The position numbers and the translations under genes were made by a program. From contig NC_072456.1 of assembly GCF_027596085.1 (NCBI RefSeq), positions 18,861,218 through 18,925,217 on the forward strand: a stretch of 64,000 nt of DNA, given 5' to 3'. Under the pieces are notes generated by a model, which was not told the origin of the DNA, searched no databases, and was given only the letters and a program-made list of their open reading frames with translations. The stretch is from Anoplopoma fimbria (Eukaryota; Chordata; Actinopteri; Perciformes; Anoplopomatidae). Positions 18,080-57,553 of the stretch are shown piece by piece (within the stretch, counting starts at the first letter, position 1; every line of letters starts with the position of its first letter).

Positions 18080-20700
18080 GTTTGACTTAAAGACAAAGGG
18101 GAAAAGTCAGCATTGTTAGAGGACTTTATTTAAATACTTTCTCCATTACAATTTGGGGGCTGCAACCACTCTTTAGTCAGATGGTTTTTTTTATCCCCGA
18201 GCCCAGAGGAGCACATGAGAGAGGCATGTGACTGACTCGAACAGAGCCCACTTTGAGCTCAGCTCTCCTCAAAGTCAAATATCACGAACAAATTTCTTCC
18301 TGGTTGGAATTCAAGAGGCCAATGAGGAGGACGACCTGCACATTTAATCCTCCCCCACAGCTCACTAATCCTGCCGTGCTGATGTGACTGCTGCCTTTTA
18401 AGCTCAGGCTTTATACCCCCCAATAGTATTAACAGAAAAAACTTCTCTAAAGATCTAATATTCATTTATTTGTGCTCAAGAGTTTGAAGAGCATCCACAT
18501 ACTGGTGAAATGCCTTTACAATGATTACATACACTGACTGCATAATCAACGGTGGCATTAAGATGCACTGAACGCTCAAGTATACAATCCACAATGTCTG
18601 AGCAGGTTCTGCTGAGTGACAGAGGATTCTTAGGTTTGTGTTGGAGGTTATTCTTACAAAACAGAGGAAAGGCACATTAAAAGTGCATGCCAGGGTCACA
18701 TTAATGCTTTTCAGAACGTGTTAGGAGAGCGCAACAATAATACTGTTGTGGTAAAATAAAAAAACAACAAACCCTATTTGATCCTGACATCCTTGTCAGG
18801 CAGTGCAGTAATATAATTACTTAAAGGAGTGGAGAGGTTTTGGCAGCAACACTTGTGGTTTAACTGGAAGACAGCCATGTCTCACAAAGAGGAAATAATT
18901 CATTTTTAGAGGCGTTACATTACACAAAGGGAACAAAGCAAAGATAAGAGATTGTAACATGAAGCAAAATCCACAAACACATGAAATGTTTATCTGTAGC
19001 AGGTCAAAGTCACATAAAAATCCAATGTGACAACACCCGAAAAAGAAAGCAGTTAAGCAAGAGGGAGAGCTAAAAAACGGATTAAATAATTTATCATCAT
19101 TGATCAAAGACAATGATGTTTTCTTCTTTATCACATCATGTTTGACAGGCTGGGAAAATGTTGACAACGTAATGCAATTATAAGTGAAAATATTCCAACA
19201 ATCTACAAAATGCTGTAAGGAGAAATTGACCTTCACCTTAAAATACCCTTATTGTTGTATTATGCTACCCATGTTTAATCATTCTTCTTGCAAATTCCAA
19301 TATTGAAAAAAAAAAAATTCTATACAAAATGAATTGCAACCAAATGTGCAAAACATCATAGAGTAAAGTGCCCCTGCAGCCTTCCTCGGTCATCCCAGAT
19401 GTAACAGCCAAAAAGGGAAAATACCTAAATGGATTTCATGTGTTAGTGGACAATCTTATGTGCATGCAGTCAGCCTAAGGTGTTTGAATGTAGAATAGGT
19501 ATGCAGAATAGGAATGCATGGACGTTAATTCAGTGACTATACTCACATGAGCGGTGTGAGATCCCCTCAAAACCTCTCTCTGGTCTATGAGTCCTCCCTC
19601 CTCCTCAGTCACAGACGCAAAGATTCAAGGGGAGAAAGCCGGGATCCTCCACATCAACAGAGAAGCAGCGGGGTCAGGCTGATTTTCTCTTCTCACGCTC
19701 CCTGTCTTACACTCATTCACATGCACACACACACTCGTGCACAGACACAGTCCTAGTGTCCTCGATGTCAGCCGCTAGCCAGCAGCAGGTGTTTGAAGAC
19801 AGGGGGCACCTCTGTGGCGGACCCCCCCTCTTCTCCTATGCCTCTGGCCACCTTTGTTGGGGGAAAGACTGGCCGTGAAGAGCGAGCCGACAGCCTGCCT
19901 CTCAGCTCCTAGACGTCCACACCACCAAGACACAAAATTCCTTTAATCAGAATGCATCTGCTCTGGCATCATGATCTCCCTCCCTAACGCCTTCTTTTTC
20001 CTGCTTGTAACTCCAACTACCCTTTTCCACTCCCAAACATCAATTCAAACCGTCTCAGTGAGGGAAAAATGAGCACCAGTCTCTGTGTCCCTTTACCCCA
20101 TCAGATAATCCTGCTGTTGTTTCTCAGTGGTCCTCTATGTGGCTGCTGTTCCCTGGCAACAGCATCTCTCTCTCTCTCCATCCATAGCTTCTCCCCTCCT
20201 TCTCTGTCTCCTCGCCCCACTCGCATTCATACACCCCAACTCTCCTCACACATGAATTATTCAATCCCTTACTTCACTTGCAACCCAACCAATCATATCA
20301 CCCCTGACCAGTTTCCCTGCAAAGTGTGCTGCTGTCTGCATATTTCCTCTAACAAACCTGTCTCTATAATCAGGGCATTTTGTGCCTCTGGTGGTCTACT
20401 AATCACGGCATATACATATAAATATTTATGTTTTAATTTGACATTTGAATCCCTCTTTAGATTTATGGAATAACTGTCCTCAATTTTGTGGCGTTCGTGA
20501 GGGGAAAACAAGGTCATCTTTACTTTATTAGCTGGAACATTATGGTTCCCAGGCAGTTTAATAGGAATCTGAATATGACAGTATGTTGATTTTATTTTCT
20601 CACAGACTCAGGGCTATAGATTAGATATATTATTTATTTATCATTGGTGCATGCACGTCTGACAGGCACACATGACATTCAGCCAATACAGCAGAACGAG
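18080..20700. other. atcay upstream intron/promoter region, no coding exon
   Basis: Lies between the atcay leader and the zfr2 promoter. It includes CT-rich low-complexity stretches (about 20160-20215) and a GC-richer block at 19540-19930 that could hold distal atcay first exons. The longest minus-strand frame (18817-19236) is hydrophobic, low in information and matches no family I know. Nothing else can be supported. Confidence 0.35.
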
Positions 20701-21063
20701 ATGATTCATTTACGCTACTTCCGTCTTCGCGTAAACCCCGTTTTTTAGGGTTAGGGGTTATACAGTCTATGTTTAGGAGACAGTCAAATATGAGTATCTA
20801 GGCCTTTTAGCATTGCTGTTTTGATTTCCAATACCAGGGATAACGAATTGACTAGATTATTTTAAGTTTTTATAAAATGGAGTTTTATAAAAAGGAGTAT
20901 ATACCAGAACAAATGCTCATCCTTTTACATTTTTCCTATTTTCTTTCTATTTATTTTTCTATTCTTTGACCCCTTTTATTTAATTTCTACTGTTTCTTCA
21001 AATAAGAGCAAAAAAAAACAACAAAAAAAAACTTCCTTCTAAGACATATTTTTTCATTCTTGG

Positions 21064-21074
21064 TGCGCATGCGC
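21064..21074. promoter_or_regulatory. zfr2: NRF1-type palindromic site in the zfr2 promoter
   Basis: TGCGCATGCGC is an exact match to the NRF1 consensus. It lies about 295 bp upstream of the zfr2 start codon, next to a GC-richer segment (21240-21620) and in a region without a TATA box. This is consistent with a housekeeping-type promoter. The site is inferred, not tested. Confidence 0.5.
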
Positions 21075-21358
21075 GATGTTGTTATGTGGAATTCCAAGAA
21101 TAAATTCCCAAAAAATAATTTATGCCTCAACTATTAATGTAAATTAATTGAAATTAAACATTTACTTAACATTTTATCGCCGAGTTTTCGTATGTATCTC
21201 ACTCAAGGTTTGTTAAATATGTTTTCTTTTGTTGTTGTTACGCAGTTCCGTGGAAGCGGAGCGGTGTTCCGATTGGCTGCGCTAGAGGGGGGGAACTATC
21301 TTGACGGACAGTGTCAGGGTATCTCTGCTGGTCTGTACTGTATACTGGAGATGCCAAG

Positions 21359-40232
<18,874 letters not shown>

Positions 40233-41700
40233 CCTTTGCCCTCCAGAGTGGAGGCGTGTGCTAGTTTAGAGACTGGTAGAATGTCACAGCTTTCAACTTT
40301 TTTCAACTCTTGAAAACAATCTTAACAAGCAACTATACACATATGAATATAACTGACTGTACATGTTAGATGGTTACCCTTGAATTAAGAGGAGTAATGT
40401 GTCGGGGGGAGACTGAGGCTTGAGAATCTGTTCTAAAAATCCTTCTCATATATACATCGCAGATTTAGTGTCTTTTAAAGTTTGCAGAGAAAATTGGCTC
40501 AATAAAAAAACCCATGAAAGTGACTGACTATAATTGCACACTAACTACTGACCCTCCCTCCTGTTTATTCATAATAGTTAAGCCACTACCGTCAAGTACA
40601 TTTATATTGTTTTCTATGATGTTAAATCATCTGCACCCGAAGCTGTGTTTTCAGCGGATTCTGAACTCAACTGCTTGAGTCAGGACTCTCTGAACTAATG
40701 TTGGTGCATGACATTTGTATGCTGTTATTTCAGTATGTGTGAAACAAAACAAAAAATAGATGAGGGTTCAAGTTTAGGAGCTATGAAACTATGAGAACGG
40801 TCCCAGAAGACTGTCTGTGTTTGAGATCTACGTAAATACAGTACTGTGATTTTCATGTGCCTAAGATGACACAGTATTTAAAATAGCGTGATGCTGTTTA
40901 GCTCACCTCTAAAGTCAAGTTGAAAGGTTACACTAAAATGACTGCCTTTAAAATATGTCATCATTAAGGATTTTTTTTGCGAGAAATGTACAAAGACACA
41001 GAAGTTCTGCTTTTTGTGTTTTTTTTCTGTTGAAGTCACACTGGAGGGTAAATCTGTCTGAGAGAGACGTCTTGTGTTGCACAGTCTGTAGCATGCTGAG
41101 GGAATGAAGCACTTAAGAAATGACAATGTTACTGAATGCAGCCATAATTTTATCATTTGAATAATATGCCTAGTAATCTTTTTTCTTCCAGAGTACAGTT
41201 AGCAGAAGAGAAAAGCTTTATTCCGAGAAATAAGACTGAATATCTACTGTAATGATCAAGTAGTTCTTTGACTTTCTTCCTTGTGCCTGCATCATGTTGT
41301 GTATACAGAGAAAGGGGAACATTAATGAGTTGTTGTTTTTTTTTTTTGTCAGGTTGATATTGTAATGATATAATTCCACAAAGATGTGGGACGGGGAAGG
41401 GACAGTTGCACAACTCTTTGGCTTAAAAGTTGACCTAAGAGATTTAATGTGTCGTTTTTAGTTTGATTTTCATTTATCAAGAGCATCATATAAGTATTTG
41501 CTTATTTTATTTCTGAAGGAAATCTATTTTGTGTTTTTCAAACGGAAAGTGTGAACGTTGCTGTCCTATATTATTTAAATGTCCTTGTAGTGTTGCCTAA
41601 CATTAAGGGGGAGATATTAAAACACTTTTAAGCCAATTTTGTGTCATGTGCTGTTTTTTTTTTGTTTTTTTTAAACCAATTAAACTCTTTCTACATTTTC
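40233..41700 (+). other. zfr2: zfr2 3' UTR and zfr2-matk spacer
   Basis: Non-coding sequence follows the zfr2 stop. AATAAA at 40501-40506 is the first clear poly(A) signal, and ATTAAA near 41680 could serve a longer form. No other gene is visible before the matk leader. Confidence 0.5.
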
Positions 41701-41799
41701 ATGCGATGCGATTTTTAATAGGAGAAGAAGTGGAGTCGCCTACAGCGTCACTTCTTGTGTCGCCTCATGAAGTATTTACCACATTTTCCTAAATACTGA

Positions 41800-42303
41800 G
41801 GAAGTGGTCGGACAGGCTGATATCAGCCTCACTGCACAGCTGCAGTAGTCTGAGCCATGAGTGTCTACAGTACCGGTTCCTGCTGAGTTTGTTTAATAAG
41901 CACATTTGGCAGAAAATGTCACATCTGAATGGTTGTCGAAGAGGATTTTGAAGTCGGTTTTTTTTTCCGGATCCAGCTGTGCTGAAGAGGAAAGCTCAAC
42001 ATCTGCCCAGAGAGCTGCAGGTACTGAAACATTAATGTCGTCAAGAAACCAGACTGCACAAGCTGTCCGGGGCGTTTTACTTTAAATGTATGCGATAAGA
42101 GCAGCCATGCTCAATCTGTCAACATCCTGCTCCCCGCAACATCTTCATCTTTGCTTACTGGTGTGTTGGGATCCTCGTTGTCTCGACAACAGATCTTTAT
42201 TTATGGACAGAAGTGTATTTTATTTTCATGTTATGTTATTGTTTGGATACATTTTTCTCCTCGACAGGTGTTCAACACAGAATTATCCAACTCCCTCCTG
42301 CTG
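41800..42303 (+). promoter_or_regulatory. matk: matk 5' leader: untranslated exon and upstream region
   Basis: A CAG/GTACTG donor at 42019/42020 ends a putative first non-coding exon. A pyrimidine-rich acceptor (TTCTCCTCGACAG) ends at 42268 and opens the exon holding the start codon at 42304. GGAA (ETS-like) cores occur near 41800. The transcription start is not determinable. Confidence 0.45.
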
Positions 42304-49536
<7,233 letters not shown>

Positions 49537-49704
49537 TCTTGGTTGTGAGTCTTTGAGCTGACAATGGTGGGAATAGACTTGCGACTGATGGACAGGTAAT
49601 ACGCACATTGTTACCCGCCTCACCAAGATGGCCCAGTGGAGTTCCTATTGGATTTCCTTCAACTTAGCGGATGGGACAAGACGACCATTATGTAACTCTG
49701 GTCA

Positions 49705-49890
49705 TCATGTAATGCTGATGAGAAAGGGTTTAGCGGTTAGAGCCATGAATATACTAAACTTTGCTTTAGTGGCTCTGTGACTTTGGTCCATTGCCATGAA
49801 ACTTTGTACAGACATTCATGGTCCCCAGATGATCCTAAATTACTTTGGTTATCCCCTGACTTTTCCTTTAGCACCACCAACAGGTGGGTC
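49705..49890 (+). repeat. Dispersed fish repeat copy downstream of matk
   Basis: GGTTAGAGCCATGAATATAC, GCCATGAAACTTTGTACAGA, CATTCATGGTCCCCAGATGA and CCCTGACTTTTCCTTTAGCA share order and sequence with 23750-24010. It may lie within the matk 3' UTR. Confidence 0.65.
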
Positions 49891-50920
49891 AAGTCCAATA
49901 CAGTCACACCCATCCGCAAACTTGGTTCTCATTTTGACAACAGTCAAGTGTGACTGCATTTTGCACAGTTGTGATCCTATCGTATTAACAGAATCTTTCC
50001 TGGCACGCCTGGGAAAGCACTCAAAACCACTTCTGTGGTAGTTCCTGCTACAGTAGGCGTCTACAGGACAACATTCTGCCATAATGACACACATACAGAC
50101 TCACAAGGTGAAAAACTAGAGACGCTCCATACCAGTAACGGGTCGGATACTGTGCTCATGTACTGATACATCTGCACCTGATACCACTACGGCAATGCAA
50201 TGTTAACCCTCTCGTCAGTTGAGCCTAATAAACTGCCCAGCTCCAACAATAACCTGATGCACAAAGCGGTAAAATACGTCAAAACAAGCAGCTACCAGTT
50301 CACCGGTCAAAGAGAGTTGGCCGCCACAATGTTGCATACGTTGTCGTGGACAAATGCAGCCTTAAAGGTGAACCAGCTATTCTCCTTTAAGTAACACGCT
50401 GCGCCGCTTTCAGCTGTTTACCTGAGAAGGCAAAGAACTATTCTTCCTGATACGTTTGTATCAGGAAAACACAATTTTAATTGTTAAAATGTGAGCAACA
50501 GCATTATGCTGTATATTTGTCACAATCAGAAAGTGAGCAACATCTGGTGAAAATAAAACATGATTTTGAAAGTATTTGTTTAAACTGTAAGGGTATTATT
50601 TAGTACTTATATCAGTATTCTGTATCGTCAATATCGTCAAGTACTTGCACTGTGTCTGAAAAAAGTGGTATTGGTGTATCCCTAGTGAAACACAAAGTGG
50701 GCTCTCAAATGGCCACTTACTCACTACCTAACCCCTGCTTACGGCGCCTTTGCTCAGAGCACACCCATCTTTGAACTCGGCCTTCAGTTTAATCTCAACT
50801 ACATACCTGCTAAATTTTGTGACTGCACCCTGCACAGTCAACAAAATCTGTCCACATAAACACCCGGCAAATAACTTAAAACAGCTTCTATGGTAGTTCC
50901 CGTTACAATACATCAACTGG
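49880..50920. repeat. Diverged direct-repeat pair flanking the hAT-like element
   Basis: Segments at about 49900-50050 and 50755-50905 share ACACCCATC, TGTGACTGCA, TGCACAGT and TTCTNTGGTAGTTCC in the same order. They sit on either side of the 50116-50684 element. They are old and too diverged to define boundaries. Confidence 0.45.
50116..50684. mobile_element. Non-autonomous hAT-like DNA transposon
   Basis: The left end reads TAGAGACGCTCCATACCA. The right end, reverse-complemented, reads TAGGGATACACCAATACCA, giving imperfect terminal inverted repeats. Flanks GTGAAAAAC and GTGAAACAC look like a decayed 8-bp target duplication, the length typical of hAT elements. The ~570-bp interior has no transposase frame. 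A piece of the interior recurs at 687-716. Confidence 0.6.
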
Positions 50921-53900
50921 GATTTAGTGTCAGTATTTTGCCTTATAAATATGGTACCTGTATGATCAAAGATCTACGTTATGCATGCAGAGTAAACACA
51001 GGTTATTTGTATTTAATGTCAGGGAGAGACATCAGAGGAAGATCAATCATGCATATGGGAGAGGAAAAGGAAAAACTTTATCCTGGATTTAATCACACAT
51101 CACCCAAATCTGCTTGTGTCCCGGCGTTGAAGTTCAACAATATGCCATAGATTCAGGGCTTAATATAAAAAATATCTAATATTTAATGTTATTGCTGATT
51201 TATATTGAGATATTAATTTACATACTCTTAAAAAGCAGTCAGCATTTTGCTTGTCTGCAGGGAAGATGTGGTTTTTCATTTGCAGCAGATACTCTGTATG
51301 CCTTTGGTTAATTCAGTAGATTTTTCACTTTGAAGATGAACTTTCGCATTCAACCTTTTTCAGATTTGTTTGTGGAAACAGCCTACAGCATACTGGGAAC
51401 GGGGGCTTTGATTCAATTCATTCAAATGTAATTTATTCCTTAAGACTAAATCAATGGGAAATACGGCATTTATTACTACTTTCTCTTCCCTCTTTATGAG
51501 GATTTAGAGATTAGAAGAGTGACTTTGTGTTATCCACCGTCCTCTTGGGATCTCTTGGGATCTCTTTGGATTTTTGCAGATACAAAATGTTTTCTGTATT
51601 CCTAATCTTTGGACATTACATTGTTATTTTACATATACCTTCATATTTATGTATTATATTTATTAATGTATAACAAATTTCAACGTATGTGATTATCAGT
51701 TGCTTTTTAATAGAAATACAATAAAATATTTCTTTTACTTTCTGTTGAGACTAATACACATTCGGTTCTAAACTTATCACGAAATGAAGTCTCATTTTTT
51801 GGATTGATGTCACGGCACAAGACCAAATTAAAGATGTCATTTGACTTAAGTCTACGTAAGCCTGGTGTTTGTCTCTATCCCGGGAGACGGAACCCAAATT
51901 GAGGCTTGATCCTCCGTCCCTTGTTATTGTACAGTGCAAGCGAGGCTCCGCCACGATTTGTTCAATCTGCTCTGTGTTTTCCTCGAGCTCTCTAATGGGA
52001 TGAGCAGCAATTTTTCTGGACAAAGATTTATAAAGGAACCAAATGTCTAAAAAAAATGATAAAAGATTTGATGGCGGATGAGTTATATATTATCGAGTAA
52101 AGGATTTTTTCTGAATACCAGTGGTTATTTCCTCTCTGTTTGTCAATATGTGTTTTTATAAGAATATCAGGACAAAGCTTTTATTCTGGTACTCATAGTT
52201 TCAATGTGAGTGCTCAGGATGTTTTCTCAGAGGGTCTTATATCCTTGTGTGCTTTCTAAAGTGATGACTTTCAGCTTTAATTTGAGGATGTTAACATGTA
52301 GTTTAACACATTTTATATAAACTGCAGCCCCCAAATTATTAGTGGACCAACTGTAATAAAGAAGATCCTTTAAGATCCCCTTAAAATCCTCATATCTAAT
52401 ATTTGGTGGCTGAAGTCTATCACCTTTAATGCCCGGACCGAAACCACCCTCAATTTTTGCTTGATGTCTGTGCCTGTTAAAGATGTATTATAAGCCTCAT
52501 CAGCAGACTCCCAAGTGTCACTGTTCCCCTTCTTCCACTACTTAGAGACTGCACCATGTAAGTTGTTTTTGTGGTCTTTGTACTGATCCAAGAGGAGCCA
52601 ATGCGGCACAAGACAGGCAGTGGGAAAAGAATAGCTGCACTTTAGATTAACCTAATAGTGGGATTTAGCTTGTTTAGGTTTTAATAGATGTGGTCACTTA
52701 ATCAGAAGCAAAGCAGCTAATATGAGCTAATAGAGGTTAGAGGCAAGATGTTCTTCCAAGAAAATGAGCTGTATGAGCTGAGTATCTTAAGATATGAATA
52801 TACTAAATACTGTAACCCTTAAATAGTAAGATCACCGCCCTGTACAACCAAACGCCCTTTTTTTTTGTCAACCTGTAGATTGTAAGATAAATTAAGCTAA
52901 AATAAGGTAAAATAGAAGGGATTGAACAAAGATTACAACATAATAATAAAAAACATGTTTATAAGATGTAGTACTAACACAAATGCTAAATAGAATAGCA
53001 ATAAGAGTAGGATAAATTAAGTAAAATATTTCAAATAAAATAGAAAAAGTAAATTACAACATAAGAATAAAAAAAATTAAAAGTAAAAAGTGAATAAGAA
53101 GTTATACTAGCAACAGTGCCTAAAAGAAACTAAAGTAGAACAATTATATTGTGCATGATATTGAGTTTAATATTAGCAATGATATTGAAAATAAGTAATA
53201 TTTGTATTTTGTATGTATTATATATGATTTTATTGCACCTGATATGGATATTATTGTTCTGGGTGTCCGATGCTTCAGCTGTCCTTCCTGCTGAAGAACT
53301 CCGTTATGTGTTGGTCCACAGCAAAACCAAAAACAGTGTCTTGGGGTCTCTTGTCATGTTTCAGATGTCTGAGTTGTTTGAAGTTTAGTTCAACCAATAA
53401 GTGATTTCCTCTCTTAACTTGACTCCCAACAAGGTAAAATTATCCATTATTTCCATTAAAAAGCAAAGAATAGAAAATGACTATACTGTACTGTATCCTA
53501 AGTAAGTAGGTCAAACTCGGCACAGTCCATATGCATCATGGATTGGCCGGCTTTTAACACTAGAGTTCAACTAAGGCCAGGTTTACGTGCTATTACGTCT
53601 CTAAACAGGATGAGTGAAGGAACTTCACATAATCGTCTCTGAAACAGTCTGCTTTTACTTCTCTGTTGGTCCTCTTCATCATGCTACTGTTCCTGTGAGC
53701 CCAGTGGCTTTCTTAAATTGAAACAATTTGAACTTATTGTTCCAAGAATTTCTTTATATTGAATCTGTGAACAAAAAACAGTGCAATAATATAATAAATT
53801 TGGCTCATGGCTAACGGTGCTAACACTGCAATATATGGCAAAAGTGCTAAGAGTCCTAACTGTGTTTACCTGAGTGGGGAACTTTACATAGATAATAGTT

Positions 53901-56900
53901 GTTTTCTGCTATATTAATGTTCAGAATGTTAAATACAGCTCTTTTAATGTAAGGGTACAACTCAAAGTTATGAAAGTTATAATTATCCCAGTATGGAGTG
54001 GATCAACAGCTTTGCCAGCCAACATCATGCAGGCTACTTTAGCTTAAGCTTAAATTTCAAGGGCTCAAGTATAGCCAGCCGGTATCAGAGACGAGACTTC
54101 CATATTTGTTTGCTGCTCATTGTTGACAGTCTGTTTAGTGACTTGAGATGCAAGACTGGAGTTGGAGTTGAGAGATGACGTTTACAACCGGATTGTTTCA
54201 CAAGTACACAGTTTACAAGCTTATTTTAAACCAATAAAGATCTAAATCACTGTCATCGGATAGCTGTTTGGTTCTCAGATTGAGTCCCGCCTCTTTTGCT
54301 CTATGCACGAACTCCTTAACCACATCCAACCAAAATTAGATTAGGTTGCATTACACCCAACCATTTCAATGACCGCCTGAGAACATGGATGTATTAAGAG
54401 AACTGGTACAGCGTTCATTTCTATGGAAGTTGCTCAGTGGTGTATGAAGCAAAAAAGTTTCACTACCAATTATGTAATCATCAGGATCTTGCATGGCATC
54501 CTCTGCCACCAGTGTCTGAATGTGAATTTGTATCCTCTTTGATTGGTCAGAAGACTAGACAGTCACTTTATGCACGTGAGATCATTTATCTAAAAAGAAG
54601 TATCCATTAGTTTACAGACGTCTCTTTCCCAATGAAAGTCAATGGGGAAATGTCTTTTGGGCTAATGTAAAATGCTAGGTAAAATTAGCTTGAAAAGCCA
54701 GGTGCTCCTCCTGGGGGAATTGGTGAGAAGCAGATGTATCACTATAAGTAATTCCTTCATGGTGAGACTTCAATGGATCCTAATTAATCCTCTTTATCCC
54801 TCATTTTGTCACATTATATCAACATTTTCCTTGAAACTATTTCTCAAAATTACATTTTCTCCCTAAATACTGCATTTTCTATAATATTGTGATATTGTTG
54901 TTTGTTCTCATATAACTATTCTTATGATATAATGACCTTTTCCATAAAAAAATTGAAATTGAATTACTTGAGACATGATTTTCTTTGTAAATAATACGTT
55001 TTTCTTTTCATTATGATGCCAACCTTTCTAATTACGGTATGTTAGAAAGGAAATAAACTTAAACAATTTCACACTGAAAATAGTACATTTACCTTTGATT
55101 TGACGTTACCATGGAAACAATCTCAGCATATTTTAATGGTATTCTCAACAGCAGAGTGTTCTTCTCTCTTTCTGCCTGTGTGCTTTTGCAAGACATAGAA
55201 CCAGAGAATCACATGAATGTTACCTTCCCCGTCACACCCTGCTATCACCATTTCGCTCCCCCTTTCACCCCCCCTTCTCCACTTCCCTCAGTAAGCTGAC
55301 ACTTTGCATTTACACATTAGCTGCTTTTACCTCTAATAGGATCAGGGGGACTTACATTGTCATCTGATAAAACTAAGCAGCTTGATAACTGCACTGCTCT
55401 TTCTTAACCAATTGATGTTCAATAAGGATAACAGAGAAACAGTGTAAGGATTTTTGAGGCAAAAACATGTTATGGTAGTACAGTCTGTTTTTAATGGCTA
55501 AGATTTAGATGATTATTCATGATGTTAATGTCTTTCTTTTTTTAAGATTTTGTATATTTGATTATAAATTTCTGGTATTGAAAGTAGTTTGTCCTAAATG
55601 AAGCCTGGAGTTTATAACCTTCACCACTGTCTGTCATTCAACTCCAATGCTGTCACTTGAAAAAAGTTTAATTATGAAGTTATTATCTTTCTTACTTGCC
55701 TGAATGATCTTACCCAAATTGCCATTTTGTTTCACTTTATAACCAATGCAATTAATTTGGTTCACATTTGTGATACATTTGGATGGAAACCTGGATCATA
55801 TATGTACATTTATACGTAATTTTGATTCAAATGCCTGATCCAAAAAATCCACTTTACATTTTGTTTCTAAGTATTGAGCATTTAAAACTTAATTTTCAAA
55901 TTTAAAATATCAACTTTCCCCATGAAAACCAACCTTTTTTTTTATTATCTTCCTTTTTTCTCTCTCAGCAGACTTTGTTTAACCTATTTTCTCATGTGTA
56001 CATTGTTAAAAACTCAACTGAATCAGCTGTTTAATTGATGTTTGTCTAACTTACCTTTAGATGTTTTAGGACACAGGTAATCTCTGTACCGTCTTTAGAG
56101 TCGTGGCCGATTTCATTAAGCCGGAATCAAGTCCACTGCTTTAAAGCTGCTAGCAGACACAATTATGTGATGATAATGAGTCTGCAGCAGACCTTTTGTT
56201 TCCAGTCAACATCAGCATTGCAACCTTAAGGAGTTTATTGGCACCATTTAATCATTGTCAAAAATGACTTGTTTAAAAAAATACCTCCTTCACCTCCACC
56301 TGCACCTCCACTTTTCACTGACTGGGATGCTGTACTGAATGTGTCCGATTTACGGTTGCATCACCCTTTTCCTCCACCAGGAGCCTTTTATTCAAAATCA
56401 ACCAATGAAAGTATTGTATTTAGAAGTAAGCAGCCTTTAATACATAGTTTACTGTCCGCCAGTAATTATTGTTCCATCTTAACTGACATTTATTTATAAT
56501 CACTAATGACTATAAAACTTTTTTCAAGGTTTTTAAATAATGACTTTTATTTTATTATTACTATTATTAAAATATTTTGAAATATTGCAAAAATAAGTTA
56601 CTGTATCTGGACCCTACTTTATTTCTAATTTGATCAAGTTAAATTTAATTGAGTTTTTAGTGGAAAAAAAAAAAGCATTTCAAATGAATTAATTTGTTCA
56701 TGTAGGCTGCAGATTGAACTGTAGGAAAGTCACAGACACTTCAATATTTTGGGGAGATTTTAGGTAAACTTACTTTGTAATGTAATTTATAGTTTAATTT
56801 ACAGTGGAATATGAATGTAAATATTAATCACTTACACCTCTTTGAGAAAAAATGTTCTATTGTGAATTACTAAATCAACAAGAACGCAAAGATAATCTTA

Positions 56901-57050
56901 TGCTGATAGTGGTTTTAAATTTCTGTGATATCATTTGAAAGTTTCCCTTTTTTTTTAATGTTGTTCCACATAGGGGGGGCTGGGGGCTGGGTGTGCTTAG
57001 TGAAAACTTTCAGTAGGCCTTTTGTTTTTAAAACAATACATTTATGAAAG
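50920..57050. other. matk-Rx intergenic sequence, no gene seen
   Basis: About 6 kb of AT-rich sequence. Open frames are short, compositionally random and without flanking splice signals that would join them. The Pro-rich frame at 56269-56499 has no recognisable domain. Regulatory elements for the retinal homeobox gene would be expected here, but none can be pointed to on sequence alone apart from the cluster from 57060 on. Confidence 0.45.
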
Positions 57051-57059
57051 AAAGTCTTG

Positions 57060-57300
57060 TCCAGGCTTCATTAGCCCAGGCCTCCTGCTGAGGGGGTGAA
57101 TGAAAATGACATTTAAAACAATTAATTGAGCAGAAACCAGCTGCCAATCACTCTTACAGGGGAAGGATTCCAATTATTAACCTTCTCTTAATCCCCACGT
57201 TTCACCTCCTACGCCCCCCTCAGCTTTGTCCTCCTCTCCCTCTCTGTCTTTCTCCTCTTCCACTCTCCTCTCCAAGCCAGGGTGCATGCTGTCTGAACTC
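57060..57300 (+). promoter_or_regulatory. rx1: Candidate Rx proximal promoter/enhancer with homeodomain and OTX-type sites
   Basis: Within about 80 bp there are CAATTAATTG (57119-57128, palindromic homeodomain site), CCAATCA (57144-57150), CAATTA (57171-57176) and TAATCC (57189-57194, the OTX/CRX core). These lie 360-440 bp upstream of the donor of the presumed leader exon. Rx genes are known Otx2/Sox2 targets, and CAATTA (PCE-1-like) is bound by Rx itself. Function here is inferred. Confidence 0.45.
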
Positions 57301-57379
57301 AGTTGTTCAATGTGTTTTTTGCACTGGTTCGCTTAATTCAGTTGCACTTTATTGGCGTTATTCTGTCAGGACTGTTTGC

Positions 57380-57553
57380 TTCATAGTGAAATTATTCAGA
57401 GAGATGCAAGGTAAGAAAAGCCGGCTGAGTGATTGCGAGGGCTGCACATTGCGGATCTGGGACTAGTGAAGTTGGAGGGGGAGCTGCCGAGAGGAAACAG
57501 GTGGAGCACTGGCATCAGCAACTTTAACAGTTCAGCGTGATTACTTCCTAAAG
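57380..57553 (+). other. rx1: Probable 5' untranslated exon of the Rx gene
   Basis: A GC-richer segment ends CTTCCTAAAG at 57553 and is followed by the donor GTAAGC. A matching acceptor (CACTTCTTTTAG) ends at 58442, 16 bases before the start codon. The 5' limit is uncertain. Confidence 0.5.

Noticed and set aside
18817..19236. 139-codon minus-strand frame rich in Phe, Leu and Cys
   Set aside because: AT-rich low-information composition, no domain, no start or splice context; lies in atcay upstream sequence.
20744..20760. Telomere-like TTAGGGTTAGGGG
   Set aside because: Only two units, with no array and no subtelomeric context; likely chance.
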